Assembly: GCA_036924085.1 (NCBI GenBank)
Contig: JAVGWX010000002.1
Span: 153,566,571 to 153,630,570 of the forward strand
DNA: 64,000 nucleotides
Reading direction: 5' to 3'
Source of the DNA: Ariolimax columbianus
Lineage: Eukaryota; Mollusca; Gastropoda; Stylommatophora; Arionidae
Made by a program: the position numbers and the translations under genes. Under the pieces are notes generated by a model. It was not told the origin of the DNA. It worked only from the letters and a program-made list of their open reading frames with translations, and did not search any database. Shown piece after piece: positions 33,847 through 44,379 of this stretch (position 1 is its first letter; each line of letters starts with the position of its first letter).

Positions 33847-33945
33847 CACACATATAGACACATATAGACACATATAGACACATATAGACACATATAGACA
33901 CATATAAATACATATACATATATATATATACATTCATTTACACAT
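33847..33945. repeat. 10-bp (ACATATAGAC)n and (TA)n microsatellite
   Basis: About six copies of ACATATAGAC (33847-33905), grading into ATACATATA repeats. Confidence 0.92.
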
Positions 33946-34589
33946 GCATAAAAAGAGAAAAAAGAGAATACAAACCCTTCTGTATAGTAGTCGATAAACA
34001 GCTAAACATGCCCTCATAAGACTCTCTGTCTTGCTTGAGTTTACGAGGGACATCTGATTTAGCACTTCTCTCCACTGATTTGGAACGACAATGCCTTCAT
34101 TTCTTCCTCGGTTTGTCCTAAGTTTAGCACCTAAATCATGCTTCTTCCGCTCTACAACCTGGACTTACAACTTTCTGGATAACGATTACAAAGTCTGGCT
34201 CAGTCTACCTAGACTACATCTGTACATACACATTTATTTGAACCCTGTCGACGTTGAGAGCGTGCTACGGTTGGCGTAAATGTCAAATGCAAAACACAGA
34301 CAAAACATTCCAACTCACATCCTCTACATGGACATAAGATGTATTACAGCAGATAGATCAACCAAGTGGGGATAAACAATGCGATCCCCGTAATAGTGAG
34401 CCTGCTGACAATTATTGCATTTCAACAGGTAAGACCCCGGGTCTTACAAATCCATTATGCCCTAGGTTGTACTAATATCTCATGTAAGTCCGCTACAGGA
34501 GATCATTTGTTATGAGCGAACGAAGAGACACAAAGATACTAACACAGGCAGACACATTTCCATGCACGCTCCAATGAAGGATAGACTCC
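33946..34589. other. no recognised gene
   Basis: No frame with recognisable content. A short match near 34390 pairs with ~16098. Confidence 0.35.
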
Positions 34590-35548
34590 AAAATTTACTA
34601 ATATGGAGACTAATGAAGTAGTTTTAAGTAGCACCATCAAACTATTTCACCGGAAAATTATAGATCTACCTGAAGTTGACCTCCTAAAGTCTGTGCCAGA
34701 ACAAACCCATTCAAGAGTAGAACATGTACTATCAGTATGTATTCAAACAAAAGTGAAAGAAGTACTAGACAATGATGACCAGAACAATGTGCAACACAGG
34801 GTAGAGACTCTCAATTTCCTTGATGAAGAATACCCACAAGACCTCTTGGTTAGAGTATACAAAGATGGGTCAGCAAAGAGCGCAGTAAATAATGGAGGAG
34901 CGAGAGTGTACAAAGAATACCCAAACAACATTAAGGACACAGTCAGAGTTTCAAGCGTGAAATTCTCGAATATACGATGCAGAAATCCAGGCAATCAAGG
35001 TTGTAACTGAGAAACAGTTGATCACCAATCTCGGTCAAAACCCGGTAGTATTTTTGACAGATGTACAATCAGCACTACAAGCACGGAAGTCCAAGTAACT
35101 GCCAGGTCTGCAGGCTCTACTGTCTGAACTGAGCAACCAGCGCAAGATTGTCATGCAGTCGATACCTTCTCATTGTGGAGTACCAGGAAACTAAAGAGCA
35201 GATTGACTGGCTAAGGAGGGTGCTGCAAACAAGATACCAGATGTAGTTACATACCAACAGCAGAAACGGATGATCAAATCAGTCAAAAAGTCATCAACAG
35301 TAACACGAGGTGTACCATGAGATGAACAGACAAAAACAAACGTTTGTGTTGCGCCTCAGAACAGGACACAACCGACTCCACAGTTACATGTACACACAAC
35401 TGAAGACTGTCAACTCAGCCATGTGTACATGCGAACAGACACCTCGAACTGCAGAACAGATACTACAGAACTGCCCCGAATATGATAGACATAGAAAATC
35501 CCACTGGCCCATAGAAACAACACTGGAAGAGAAACTTTATTGACCTGT
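34590..35548 (+). pseudogene. Jockey/I-type element: RNase H and C-terminus
   Basis: Frame 34603-35010 reads YPQDLLVRVYKDGSAKSAVN, with NGGARVY; the first catalytic Asp lies in VYKDGS. It then shifts to AVVTEKQLITNL-type sequence, then QSIPSHCGVPGN (35160-35190) with a stop after GN, AKEGAANKIPD, and an open C-terminal stretch at 35310-35543: KQTFVLRLRTGHNRLHSYMY and CTCEQTPRTAEQILQNCPEY. Order and spacing match the family C element at 28.8-30.2 kb. It is disabled by frameshifts. Confidence 0.8.
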
Positions 35549-35593
35549 ATGTGAACTACAAAAGACAGTGAAGTTTATACAAGAAACATTTTA

Positions 35594-35790
35594 ATTGTAC
35601 TTTCCGTCTTGTCAGAAGATAGTAATTGTACTTTCTGTCTTGTCAGAAGATAGTAATTGTACTTTCCGTCTTGTCAGAAGATAGTAATTGTACTTTCCGT
35701 CTTGTCAGAAAATAGAATTGTACTTTCCGTCTTGTCAGAAAATAGTAATTGTACTTTCCGTCATGTTAGAAGATAGTAATTGTGCTTTGA
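35594..35790 (+). repeat. 31-bp tandem repeat, ~6 copies
   Basis: The unit TTGTACTTTCCGTCTTGTCA-GAAGATAGTAA repeats six times, with 1-bp and 2-bp variants. It starts ~50 bp after the stop of the Jockey/I-type ORF, in what would be its 3' untranslated region. Confidence 0.93.
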
Positions 35791-35818
35791 AAAGGGATTG
35801 AAACCACAGTCCATTACG

Positions 35819-36345
35819 TTAACGAATGTGAATCGTAAGACCAATCCGAGCAGAGCAGTGTCTTCCCCAGTGTGTGCAAGGAAAGTCAGGACCGTTTGCG
35901 GCATCACATGAAGAGTGTCTTCTCAAACGTCGAGTCCTTAGCTTATCCGCAATCAGCATCTCCTTTGTCTGTATTCCATGCTTAATCCTGCCTCTCCATG
36001 TAACACGATTCATGGATTCCTGTTCCCATGATTCCAAATCGATGCCTGCATTATTCAGATCTCGCATCCATATACCCGTGTACCGAAGTAGTGGCTGGCC
36101 CAGAGACCTTTTCCCCAACTGTAATTCCCCACAGAGAAGATATTTTGGTATTTTGCCATCACCCATGCTCCGAGTCTGTCCTAGGCATCGGATCATTCGA
36201 AGACTAATCATGGAAATGATCGTGACAGTGCCTGTTTTCTCCAATACCACTGTGTTGGTGATCTTGTTTGCCACCCAATCCCCAGGATTGTGCACAGGCA
36301 CCAAATGTGATAGCTGTTCAGCCGCCTCTCCTGGTGCGTGTAGGT
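35819..36345 (-). pseudogene. RTE-type retrotransposon C-terminal region
   Basis: The minus frame 35819-36304 has 161 codons with no stop: ISLRMIRCLGQTRSMGDGKI, PKYLLCGELQLGKRSLGQPL, LRYTGIWMRDLNNAGIDLES-W, NRVTWRGRIKHG, then AADKL-like Arg-rich sequence and CDAANGPDFPCTHWGRHC, a Cys/His finger at the extreme C-terminus. It is 5'-truncated near 36345. The open frame and conserved ending make it one of the younger tails here. Confidence 0.82.
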
Positions 36346-36936
36346 AGCCATTGCCCCACTGCCATCAAGAGACAAGAAACAATGTCGCAGATACAGATAT
36401 TATATTTTCAGGCAAACCAAAGAAGAAGAATGGTTCGGTACTTAGGACATCGCTTTAGGTCGCCTTTCTTTGGAGGTGGGACATAAACATATCTTGTCCA
36501 TGCTTAGCGCATATTGCACTTTCCGAAAATTATTACATAGTATATGATAAACGCTAACACTGGCTCCCCTCCCATCTTGTATGAATTAAATCGCTATAAT
36601 GACGTTAGCCCTGGTGATTTTCTTTACGTTCAGACCTTGGATTGCTGGGTGGACTCTATTTATTGCAGGTTCTGACTCTTTTTTCTCATTCTTAGGCATT
36701 ATATTAGTGCTTCTTCCTGTGTCTTCATACATTGTCTCTGCAGTATTCCGCTCATTTCTCCAGTATATCCTTAATCTCTATCAGTACGTTGCCTACTCTA
36801 TAGTTGATTACATGCAATGATGGTTTAAAGTCTTTGAAATCGTCTCCTTCCTTTCCTTGTCTTTGTAACTCTTCTATTTTATTACATGTGCCCATTATAG
36901 AGTCCTTTCTAATCTCTCTGCTTATTTCTCTTGTAA
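36346..36936. other. unrecognised, with a possible retroelement coiled-coil fragment
   Basis: A minus frame (36752-36970) reads NKIEELQRQGKEGDDFKDFK..VLIEIKDILEK, charged and helix-prone, resembling the coiled-coil ORF1 of some CR1-like elements. The match is by character only. The remainder, including the plus frame at 36599-36820, is not recognised. Confidence 0.25.
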
Positions 36937-37073
36937 TTGCTGTACTTGGTACCACTAGCGTCTGTTGCACATTGTTGCTGTACTTGGTACCACTAGCGAC
37001 TGTCGCACATTGTTGCTGTACTTGGTACCACTAGGGTCTGTCGCACATTGTTGCTGTACTTGGTACCACTAGG
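36937..37073 (+). repeat. 38-bp tandem repeat, ~3.6 copies
   Basis: TTGCTGTACTTGGTACCACT-AGCGTCTGTCGCACATTG repeats with a few substitutions, containing the palindrome GGTACC. It borders the polypurine tract. Confidence 0.93.
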
Positions 37074-37079
37074 ATGAGA

Positions 37080-38055
37080 GAAGGGCGGCAGATGAGGGAG
37101 GGAGGGAGAGAGAGAAACACATTGGTGATGAGAGAGAGAGGGGGGGGGGAAGGGGTTAGAAAGTGAAAAAAGAAACGCATATGTGGAAAGGAAGAGAAAG
37201 AAAAAAACACATGCACAGAGAGTGAGAGAGAGAGTGAATGAAAGAGATAGAGAGAGAGAGTAACATTTGTGTGGTCTAGTAAACGGGAGAGAAAGAGAAG
37301 AAAGTAAGAGAGAGGTAGTACAAAGAAGTTGAGAGAGGGCAGCAAAGGGAACAGAACAGACAGTGGGAGAAAGATACACGACCGAATTTAATGAAAGAGG
37401 AATGCAGCGAGAGTGAGAGAGAGAGAGAGAGAGAGAAAAAGAGAGAAAAGGAGACAGATAAAAAGAAACTCTCATACACTTTTTAAGAGAAGAGGTGGAG
37501 GAGGGGGGGGGGCACAGAGTGAGATAAATGGGGGTGATGTTACAAACGCGTTGAGTGAATGTAGGGGGAAATGAGCAAAGAGGCAGTAACATAAAGAGAG
37601 AGAGAGAGTGAGAGCTGAACAAGGGCAGGGGTAGGGGAGAAACGTGGAGAGAGAGAGAGCTATACGCGCTGACAGAAAGTGGGAGAAAGAAGGTGGGAAA
37701 CGAGGGAGAGAGAGAAAAGGGAGAGAGATACATAGACAAAGTGAGATATATGAGAAATATGAGTGTACCACAATGAAAGAAAAAAGAGATAGAAATAATA
37801 GCACAGAGAAAATGAGAGAATGAGAGAGAGAGAGAGAGAGAAAGAGGAAGAGAAAATGAGAAACCAAGCGTGAGTGAATAAGAAAATTGGGAAAATTAAA
37901 AAGAAAGAAACAAGCTCACACACACATAACCAGAGAGAAGTACACACATGTTAGAGAGAAAGACTCGTACACACATAACCATAGAGAAGTACACACATGT
38001 TGAGAGAGAAGGAAAGAGAACTACAGAGAGAGACAGATAGACAGATTTAGAGAGA
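37080..38055 (+). repeat. ~1-kb polypurine (GA-rich) tract
   Basis: The plus strand is overwhelmingly A and G: GAGA runs, a G9-10 run at 37141-37150 and ~37503-37512, and GAAAGAGAAAG segments, with scattered CACACA and GTACACAC near 37915-38000. The minus strand gives Ser/Leu/Phe-rich frames up to 248 codons, which are low-complexity artefacts. Short GTACACACATGTT..GAGAGA units repeat near 37940-38005. Confidence 0.95.
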
Positions 38056-38539
38056 TACTCTAGTGTGTCCTGTGCCCTATTACTGTGGTTGTACAACATA
38101 GAACCACTGCATCTTAATGTATTTTGTAAATCGCGACCAAAGAGACTTGTGCGTGGGACAAGCAAAATATCCTGTAACTGCTATGGAAACCACCACCGCA
38201 AAAACACGCAATGTGCTTTGGTTTAGGCCTCCCAAGTGAGGCCACAAAGCCAACTGTAGTGCTGGCCCAAAACTGCGGCTGGAGGGAAGAATAAACACGA
38301 GGAAGGGAAGAGCGTGCGCCAGAAGGTGACCTGATTCGGAGTCAATTTAGCACGCTCCACTTCCTACCAGGACTTCTCTATAAATAGCTAACCCGAAAAG
38401 GAAAATCATTGAACTATTTTGTGCCCGTAAACTTTTAGCACTCGCGTGTGGGAATAACTCATCCAGTCGCTCCATTTGTCGGAAGCAAAGTTCTATCACT
38501 GCGTTTGGGTTAACTTACCATTGCGTTTAGGAAAACTAG
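38056..38539. other. no recognised gene
   Basis: Mixed-composition sequence. No frame or repeat was assigned. Confidence 0.35.
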
Positions 38540-38740
38540 ACTCCAACATTTGTTGAAACATAAGCCCAACATTGAGTTAATGAAAACCACTCCAACATTT
38601 GTTGAACCATAAGCCCAACATTGCGGCTATGAAAACCATACTCCAACATTTGTCGAACTATAGGCCTAACTTTGAGTTTATGAAACCCACTCCAACATTT
38701 GTCGAACCATAGGCCTAACATTGCGTTTGGATTACCATAA
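38540..38740 (+). repeat. ~50-bp tandem repeat, 4 copies
   Basis: CTCCAACATTTGTTGAACCA-TAAGCCCAACATTGCG..TATGAAAACCA recurs at ~38540, 38590, 38640 and 38690. The last two share TCGAAC-TATAGGCCTAAC, so they form a sub-pair. Confidence 0.88.
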
Positions 38741-39639
38741 CTAGCTTTTTGGAAAGCCTGAGTCCAGCCATTTGTGGTTTTAAAGGAATGGTATTTACAC
38801 CAGGAGATTGCCACCCACAAGCACAACCTTCTTTAGTCGGTGAGACTGCGTCATATCATGATTGCTCTGGAATCACTCGATTGTTGCCGGAATAGCATAT
38901 TGTTATAATTACTTATGACCAAACTATGGCGGACAAGGGCAGGGGATAGACTGGGCTGTAGTTAATGGCATATGCTCCACATTGAAGGGACTTGACTGAT
39001 TGATTTATTATGTCCAAATTAGCAACATGGCAAAGTGGATTTTTTTAACCAAGGCCTCACTTCGCGTTCTTGTCCTGGTTTTTGACATTGACTGTATCCA
39101 TCAGTCTGACCAACGAGGCGAGAATCAGGACTGTGATTTCCATAGTGGCAAGTCTACTGTGAGGCCTCATATTTCACAACAGCCGGGAGCACCTGGTACG
39201 CATACGGATATAAAAAAGAGCCAATGTAACCTGCTACCAAAGAAACATCGTCACAGTGATGGCCTCACGACAAGTAGCTTCAGATAAGAACATATCTGTT
39301 TACGTATTTTTCCACTATTTCTGCTATGCTGTTTCCGTATATCCAATCGTTGACAAACTCATTTAGGTGGTAACGTATGTTTGGTCTATTCCCGCTACAC
39401 TCACACATGCTGTGCAAGTGTAAAAAAGTGAAGAATATCAGCACTAACATGCCAGGCGTGTTGTAACAGACGGCTTATAGAGTGGGGAGTTGGAGCTAGG
39501 AATTGGATTGGCTGTCAGCATGAATAAGTTGTCAACCAAAGGAAACAGACAAATAAGGTCTTCAAACCTAAATCCTCCATCTTTCTCTCTCTCACCCCAC
39601 GCCCCTTTCCCCAGATTAAAGGTGGCAGAAAATGCACGA
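38741..39639. other. no recognised gene
   Basis: No domain or repeat was recognised in this stretch. Confidence 0.35.
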
Positions 39640-39875
39640 GTGAATGAACTGACAGCAGCCAGCGATCCATGGCTGGCTTGTTTCAGGGTCAATGACCCAT
39701 AACAGCCTATTTCGTCTCCAAATCGTGGCCCTGGAAACTGACTCATGCAGTCTGTCTAAAAATTTAACAATCTTGGAGGGAAGGCAAAGCAGGTACTGGA
39801 ATTGGATGTCAGGCCGGAAGACGCATATATCGCAGCCTAACTGTAAAGTACGACACATCGCCCTTTTCAGGACGA
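39640..39875 (+). mobile_element. GAA-tail SINE-like element
   Basis: The head GACAGCAGCCAGCGATCCAT, then CAGGGTCAATGACCCATAAC, and the core CATATATCGCAGCCTAACTG-TAAAGTACGACACATCGCCC follow the order seen in the 62-kb copy. The end is AGTAGAAGAATATT, with only a vestige of the GAA tail. Confidence 0.65.
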
Positions 39876-40039
39876 GAGTAGAAGAATATTACAGAAGTTT
39901 GGGCATGGGATTGTTTACCTTATTTTCTATCAAATATAAGCCAGATAACGAATGATAGAACATATCTGTAATATCATGGGAGAAGGATCTACACTTCAGA
40001 GTAGATTGCGCTATGGACTGTATACATATAGGTTTTCAT

Positions 40040-40150
40040 TTTTAAAAAGCCAGCTGAAATCGAATGTGTTGGGCCGAAAGGGGGCATTATCGCACCCTAC
40101 ATGTCAAGCACGATACGTTTTTCCCAGAACGAACGTGGAAGTTTTAAAAT
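40040..40150 (+). mobile_element. GAA-tail SINE-like element, partial
   Basis: GCTGAAATCGAATGTGTTGG-GCCGAAAGGGGGCATTATCG and CACCCTACATGTCAAGCACG match the 3' half of the family (compare GCTGAAGTCGGATGTGTTGG at 62.38 kb, minus). 5' truncated. Confidence 0.65.
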
Positions 40151-40319
40151 AACTCAGTTAGCAGAGACAATAAAAACATGTGTAGATGTAAGCAGCATGT
40201 CCTGTACAGAACGTCGCTTCTTACAGTCGTCCACCTATCTGGCTGTACTCAGTTTCTTGGCAGGTATGCAGTACGGTAGGTTGCCATTACTTTCCGTGCG
40301 TGGAGGAGCAATAGCCAGA

Positions 40320-40412
40320 GAACAATCAGTGTCTGCCACGATGGGACTCGAACCCGGTGAGTTGGGATTGTGAAAACCGAGCGAGTTTCACCTCTAGGCC
40401 ACCCAGCGAAGA
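40320..40412 (-). mobile_element. tRNA-like head of a second SINE family
   Basis: The minus strand carries an A-box-like TGGCCTAGAGGTGA (from 40401) and an exact B box GGTTCGAGTCCC (from ~40354), spaced as in a tRNA gene. The ends cannot pair to form an acceptor stem, so it is a tRNA-derived SINE or degraded tRNA pseudogene, not a working tRNA. It differs from the SINE at 23.9 and 24.9 kb. Confidence 0.65.
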
Positions 40413-41339
40413 TGCACTTTACATTAATTAAAACAAAACAATCATTTCTACACGCCATCATCATCATCTCTTTCTCTCAATTTATTGCTACGTAACGAAA
40501 TGCAAAATCTTTCGCACGGTAACAGAAAGCCACGATATGAGAAACTCTCAACCAAGTCATGGCGAAAATCGAAGTACCCGACCATGCAGATTCTACAAGA
40601 ATTATATTTACACACATAAGTAATATATTGCTGTACTGACTGCGGACCACACGAAACGCTGCCTTCGGGCCCAATCCAACTCAACCACATCCACTCTAGG
40701 TTGCCCATAAGTGTTTTAAGTAATACTGCATTTTGTATGCTCCCTATGTTTAGTCCTGTGCGCTAAGTTAACAACAGATGTGCGCACGCACACACGCGCA
40801 AGGTTTAAATGGAGCAGAGACAGGAACCGAGAGAAAGAAATGCTCTTGTGTGCCTGGGTAGCTGTGTACCCTATCGTTCGTCCTAGACCTTGCTTCAGAT
40901 TGTCAATTCACGAGATCTGAACCGTGCATAAAAAACAGTTACCTATTCCCTCTCGCCCCCGCCCCCGCACTTCCCACTCACACACACTCGCACCCACACA
41001 CTCCTCCTGTCTGCGCCTGGACGACCTTCATCTTGACAGAAAATTCAGTCGGGGACGTCACACTTCGCCGCCTTCATATTTATAGTTCGCCGAAACATTT
41101 ACCTGCTATTTGCTTGAGAAAAAGGCGGAGAAAGAAGAGTTCCGTATCGTCAATATTGTAAGTCACTGAAACATCAATGAATATGGGCAATTCGACAAAA
41201 ACCAGACACTATCGCTCATCCACGTCAGATGCGAGTCCTCTGTCAGGCTGGCGAACGACACAGTGTAGAGACAACAGAAATGTATCCAAATCAGTCTTTT
41301 CCGATTTCTCAGAAGAAAACCTCCCGGTTTGCAAGGTAG
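40413..41339. other. no recognised gene
   Basis: No coding signal. A C-rich patch (40955-41010) contains CCCCCGCCCCCGC and CACACA runs. Confidence 0.35.
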
Positions 41340-41535
41340 AATGAGAAATGGACCGTGGTCCTTCTAGCTATAGTACAATTCGAGACTCCTTAATAAGCTC
41401 ACCACTATAGTGACTAGAACGTCTATCCCCACTTCGATGGCCAAACTCTTGTGACACAGCTTGTTTCAAAGAGCACGAACAAGTACCAGCGGGTGTTAAT
41501 CAGTATGTTTCATCTGATCCTGAACACTCTTTGCT
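41340..41535 (-). repeat. dispersed repeat, partner of 15.4-15.6 kb
   Basis: AAGCTCACCACTATAGTGAC..TATCCCCACTTCGATGGCCA and GTTAATCAGTATGTTTCATC-TGATCCTGA follow the same order as 15485-15625. It ends at CTTTGCT, immediately followed by a 62-bp tandem array. Confidence 0.55.
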
Positions 41536-41870
41536 CCCAAACTACAGGATATGCAGTATGGGTCTACTAGAAACACATTAGACACATGTACAGTAGGCCC
41601 AAACTACAGGATATGCAGTCTGGGTCTACTAGAAACACATTAGACACATGTACAGTAGGCCCAAACTACAGGATATGCAGTCTGGGTCTACTAGAAACAC
41701 ATTAGACACATGTACAGTAGGCCCAAACTACAGGATATGCAGTCTGGGTCTACTAGAAACACATTAGACACATGTACAGTAGGCCCAAGCTACAGGATAT
41801 ACCGTCTGGGTCTACTAGAAACACATTAGACACATATACAGTAGACCCAAGCTTCAGGACGTACAGTTTG
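41536..41870 (+). repeat. 62-bp tandem repeat, ~5.4 copies
   Basis: The unit starts CCCAAACTACAGGATATGCA, then GTCTGGGTCTACTAGAAACA and CATTAGACACATGTACAGTA-GG. The right-hand copies are more diverged. The array starts at the CCCAA that ends the preceding dispersed repeat. A lone piece (GTAGAAACACATTAGACAGG) occurs at 43399. Confidence 0.94.
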
Positions 41871-41907
41871 GTCTAGTCTAGTAGAAATACTGTTTCTGTT
41901 TCTGTTT

Positions 41908-42759
41908 CTAAGAATTGACGTCACTGCACTCCGTGCATATCCATAGGTGCTCAGTTTCTCTCATCAAATGGCGTAAGGTATGGATGCTGATGGTCCCTAT
42001 AGCTCGCTGGTTGAACACGCTCCTGCGCCGCCCTCTCATGCGCCCCACTCCGCTCGAACCTCGTTTAATGTCGAAACTTTGCAGTCTGTGGATTGCTGCT
42101 TCATCTATTGCGGTGTCCTCATCCAGCAGGTGGTCATTGATTGATTTCAAAATGTCACTTCTGTCCATCACCAATGTGCCCATGATGGGAGCCCGTGAAG
42201 CCAAGATGTCAGCTCTTTCATTGCCCTGAACCCCGGCATGAGCAGGACAGTAGATCCAGGTCAGCGCCTGGAGGTTTGAGGCCTCAACAGCAGCTATCCA
42301 CTCGTACCTAAGCCATCCTTTCTGTACTTTCTGAAGTACAGCTTGAGCGTGTGTCACGATGACTGCCTTTGTTATAGAAGTCTCAGATATCCATTTCAGT
42401 GCTGAGGTCACTGCTTCCATCTCCATTCTCATACTGAAGGTTGTTGACATGTATGCCATACTGTGCTCAGCCACGACCTCTCCTCTCACTCTAGCCGAGA
42501 AACCCCAGCCTGATGTCCCACTGCGCACGACTGATCCGTCGGTGTATATGACAGCGTCACACTCCTGGGTGTTCTCAGTTATCAGCTGATTTACCTCGTA
42601 CCCTGCACTCTCGTTGTTCCGTTCTCTGCATTCCTTGCCTAAGGTTATGATGACTCTCTGGTACTCTATCATTCTATCACCAGCGTGGACCCATTCTACC
42701 CCTTTGGCTATCGTCTCAGCTGGAGTGACGTGTCCGATTGTTGTCACAGCCTGTGCCAT
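41908..42759 (-). pseudogene. RNase H and C-terminal region of family B retrotransposon
   Basis: This 283-codon minus frame is uninterrupted. RNase H motifs are VIYTDGSVVRSGTSGWGF, MRMEMEAVTSALKW, VIVTHAQAVLQ and CPAHAGVQGNERADILASRA. The third acidic residue, expected as VIV(T/S)DS, is His here. The C-terminal part carries RMRGRRRS and ends EHLWICTECSDV, a short Cys motif. In a working element it would follow a reverse transcriptase, which is missing: upstream on the same strand the sequence passes directly to an endonuclease remnant. It is a pseudogene by internal deletion despite the open frame. Confidence 0.85.
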
Positions 42760-43410
42760 TCATGACGACCCTCTCTTGATTCTTGATCCCCTGGTTACCT
42801 GAGATACTACTGTGCAGAGGGTGTCGAGTGTCTGTAGTGACACGCATATAGGCTTTGACTTGTGCCAGTTTATGTCTGTATGTCACCGATAACAATCCCA
42901 ACATGTACTGCATCATCACATGTAGTTTGTCCATTAATCTTTCGATGCATGTGCCAGAACTTCTGGAGGGCATTATCATTACCCCCTCATGTGATGAACT
43001 CCCCCCATTGCTCGCTTTTGGACTCCATAGCTAACACTTTAAAGGAATTGGTAGCTTTGCGTTTTACCTCCTCCTTCTCTTTTAATACGTCGACATTATT
43101 ACCAGCTCTCTTTCTGGGTTTACGCCAATTTTTTGTTGCCGCCTCCTTTTCTCTCTAGGCCGTATCAACCAGGGTGGTTGGACGAAAGGGGATCTAGTGG
43201 TCACGCGTCCTATCGTCTGGCGCAGCAGGTTCACTACCTTATCCTGTTCGTACGTGTATCTGAACACCTGTTTGGCTTTCCGGTGTCTGATATGTATTCC
43301 TCTGGGTATAAGTACGACACACGGCAGGTGGTCGCTCTCTTGTGCCCCTAATATGTCCCAGAGTGTGGGACGTATTATATCCAGTATTCTTATATCCAGT
43401 AGAAACACAT
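42760..43410 (-). pseudogene. endonuclease C-terminal remnant of the same element
   Basis: The minus frame 43082-43408 reads LDIIRPTLWDILGAQESDHL-PCVVLIPRG, the final SDH motif of an APE-type endonuclease. It is followed by RYTYEQDKVVNLLRQTIGRV, the typical connector (compare RWNYKRADWDRF at 0.1 kb). Between 42760 and 43080 frames are broken. The RT domain that should follow is absent, so a deletion of ~2 kb lies in this interval. Confidence 0.7.
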
Positions 43411-43514
43411 TAGACAGGTGTAGAGAAGATGAACCAGAGCTCAGGTGAATTACCTATGAGAGAGAAGCGGGCAGAGACTAGAGAAACAGGACACGAGGAG
43501 AACGATTGCGTAAG

Positions 43515-43840
43515 TCCTGCTGAAGTCGGAAGGTGCAAATATCGCAGTCAAGCTGTAAACTACAACACAACGCATTCCATTCTCATTACAACATTCTGCT
43601 ACTTGTAAGCCCTTTTTAGGGCTTTGGTAGCGGCAGTTTGAGAACGGTCAGGGCTTTGGTAGCGGGAGTATGAGAATGGTCACGGTTTTGGTAGCGGGAG
43701 TTTGAGAACGGTCATGGTTTTGGTAGCGGGAGTTTGAGAACGGTCACGGTTTTGGTAGCGGGAGTTTGAGAACGGTCATGGTTTTGGTAGCGGGAGTTTG
43801 AGAACGAACGACGAAGAAGAAGAAGTTGCGTAGGTCCTAC
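43515..43840 (+). mobile_element. GAA-tail SINE-like element with 32-bp array grown from its 3' end
   Basis: GCTGAAGTCGGAAGGTGCAA, ATATCGCAGTCAAGCTGTAA-ACTACAACACAACGCATTCC and TTCTGCTACTTGTAAGCCCT give the 3' half of the family. The terminal GGCTTTGGTAGCGGGAGTTT-GAGAACGGTCAC is then repeated six times (43619-43808, 32-bp period) before the tail GACGAAGAAGAAGAAG. In the 62-kb copy the same terminal motif occurs once. Confidence 0.85.
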
Positions 43841-43929
43841 ATTACGGACAAAAGTTGATACCAGTACAAGGCAGTCTTTTTCTGGAGCCCCAGAGACAAG
43901 AGAAAACGACGTAGACATACTCATTCGTC

Positions 43930-44293
43930 GCAGAGAGAGAAAGAGAGAGGTAGAATGATAGAGAGAGGGAGGGAGAGAGAAAGTGAAAGATAAGTAGAGA
44001 GAAAGTGAGAGAGAGGGAGAGAGAGGGAGAGAGAAAGAGAAAGTAAGATTGAGAGTGAACGTGAGATATAGAGAGATAGAGAGAGAGAAATTGTGAGAGA
44101 GAAAGAGAAAGAGATAGAAAGAGAAAGAGAGAGAGATATAAATTACATAATGAGAGAGATAGAAAATGAGAGAAAGAAAGTGAAAGTGAGAGATAAAATG
44201 AAAGTGATAGAGCAATAAATTGAGAGAGAAAAAGTGAAAGAGAGAGAGAGAGAAAGTGCGCGCGAGAAAGTGCATGAGAGGGAGAGAGAGATG

Positions 44294-44324
<31 letters not shown>

Positions 44325-44355
44325 AAAAGAGAAAGAGAGAGAAAGAGCGCTTGAG
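43930..44355 (+). repeat. polypurine (GA-rich) tract, ~430 bp
   Basis: GAGAGA and GAAAGAGA runs with few pyrimidines. The minus strand gives a Ser/Leu/Phe-rich 187-codon frame that is low-complexity noise. It is the second such tract in the window, about 90 bp after the end of a GAA-tailed SINE-like element. Confidence 0.95.
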
Positions 44356-44379
44356 GCGAATATTAAAGAGATTGGAAAG

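Noticed and set aside
36993..37739. 248-codon Ser/Leu/Phe-rich minus frame
   Set aside because: It is the complement of a polypurine tract; low-complexity composition explains the open frame.
40320..40412. Functional tRNA gene
   Set aside because: A and B boxes are present, but the ends cannot form an acceptor stem, so a SINE head or tRNA relic fits better.
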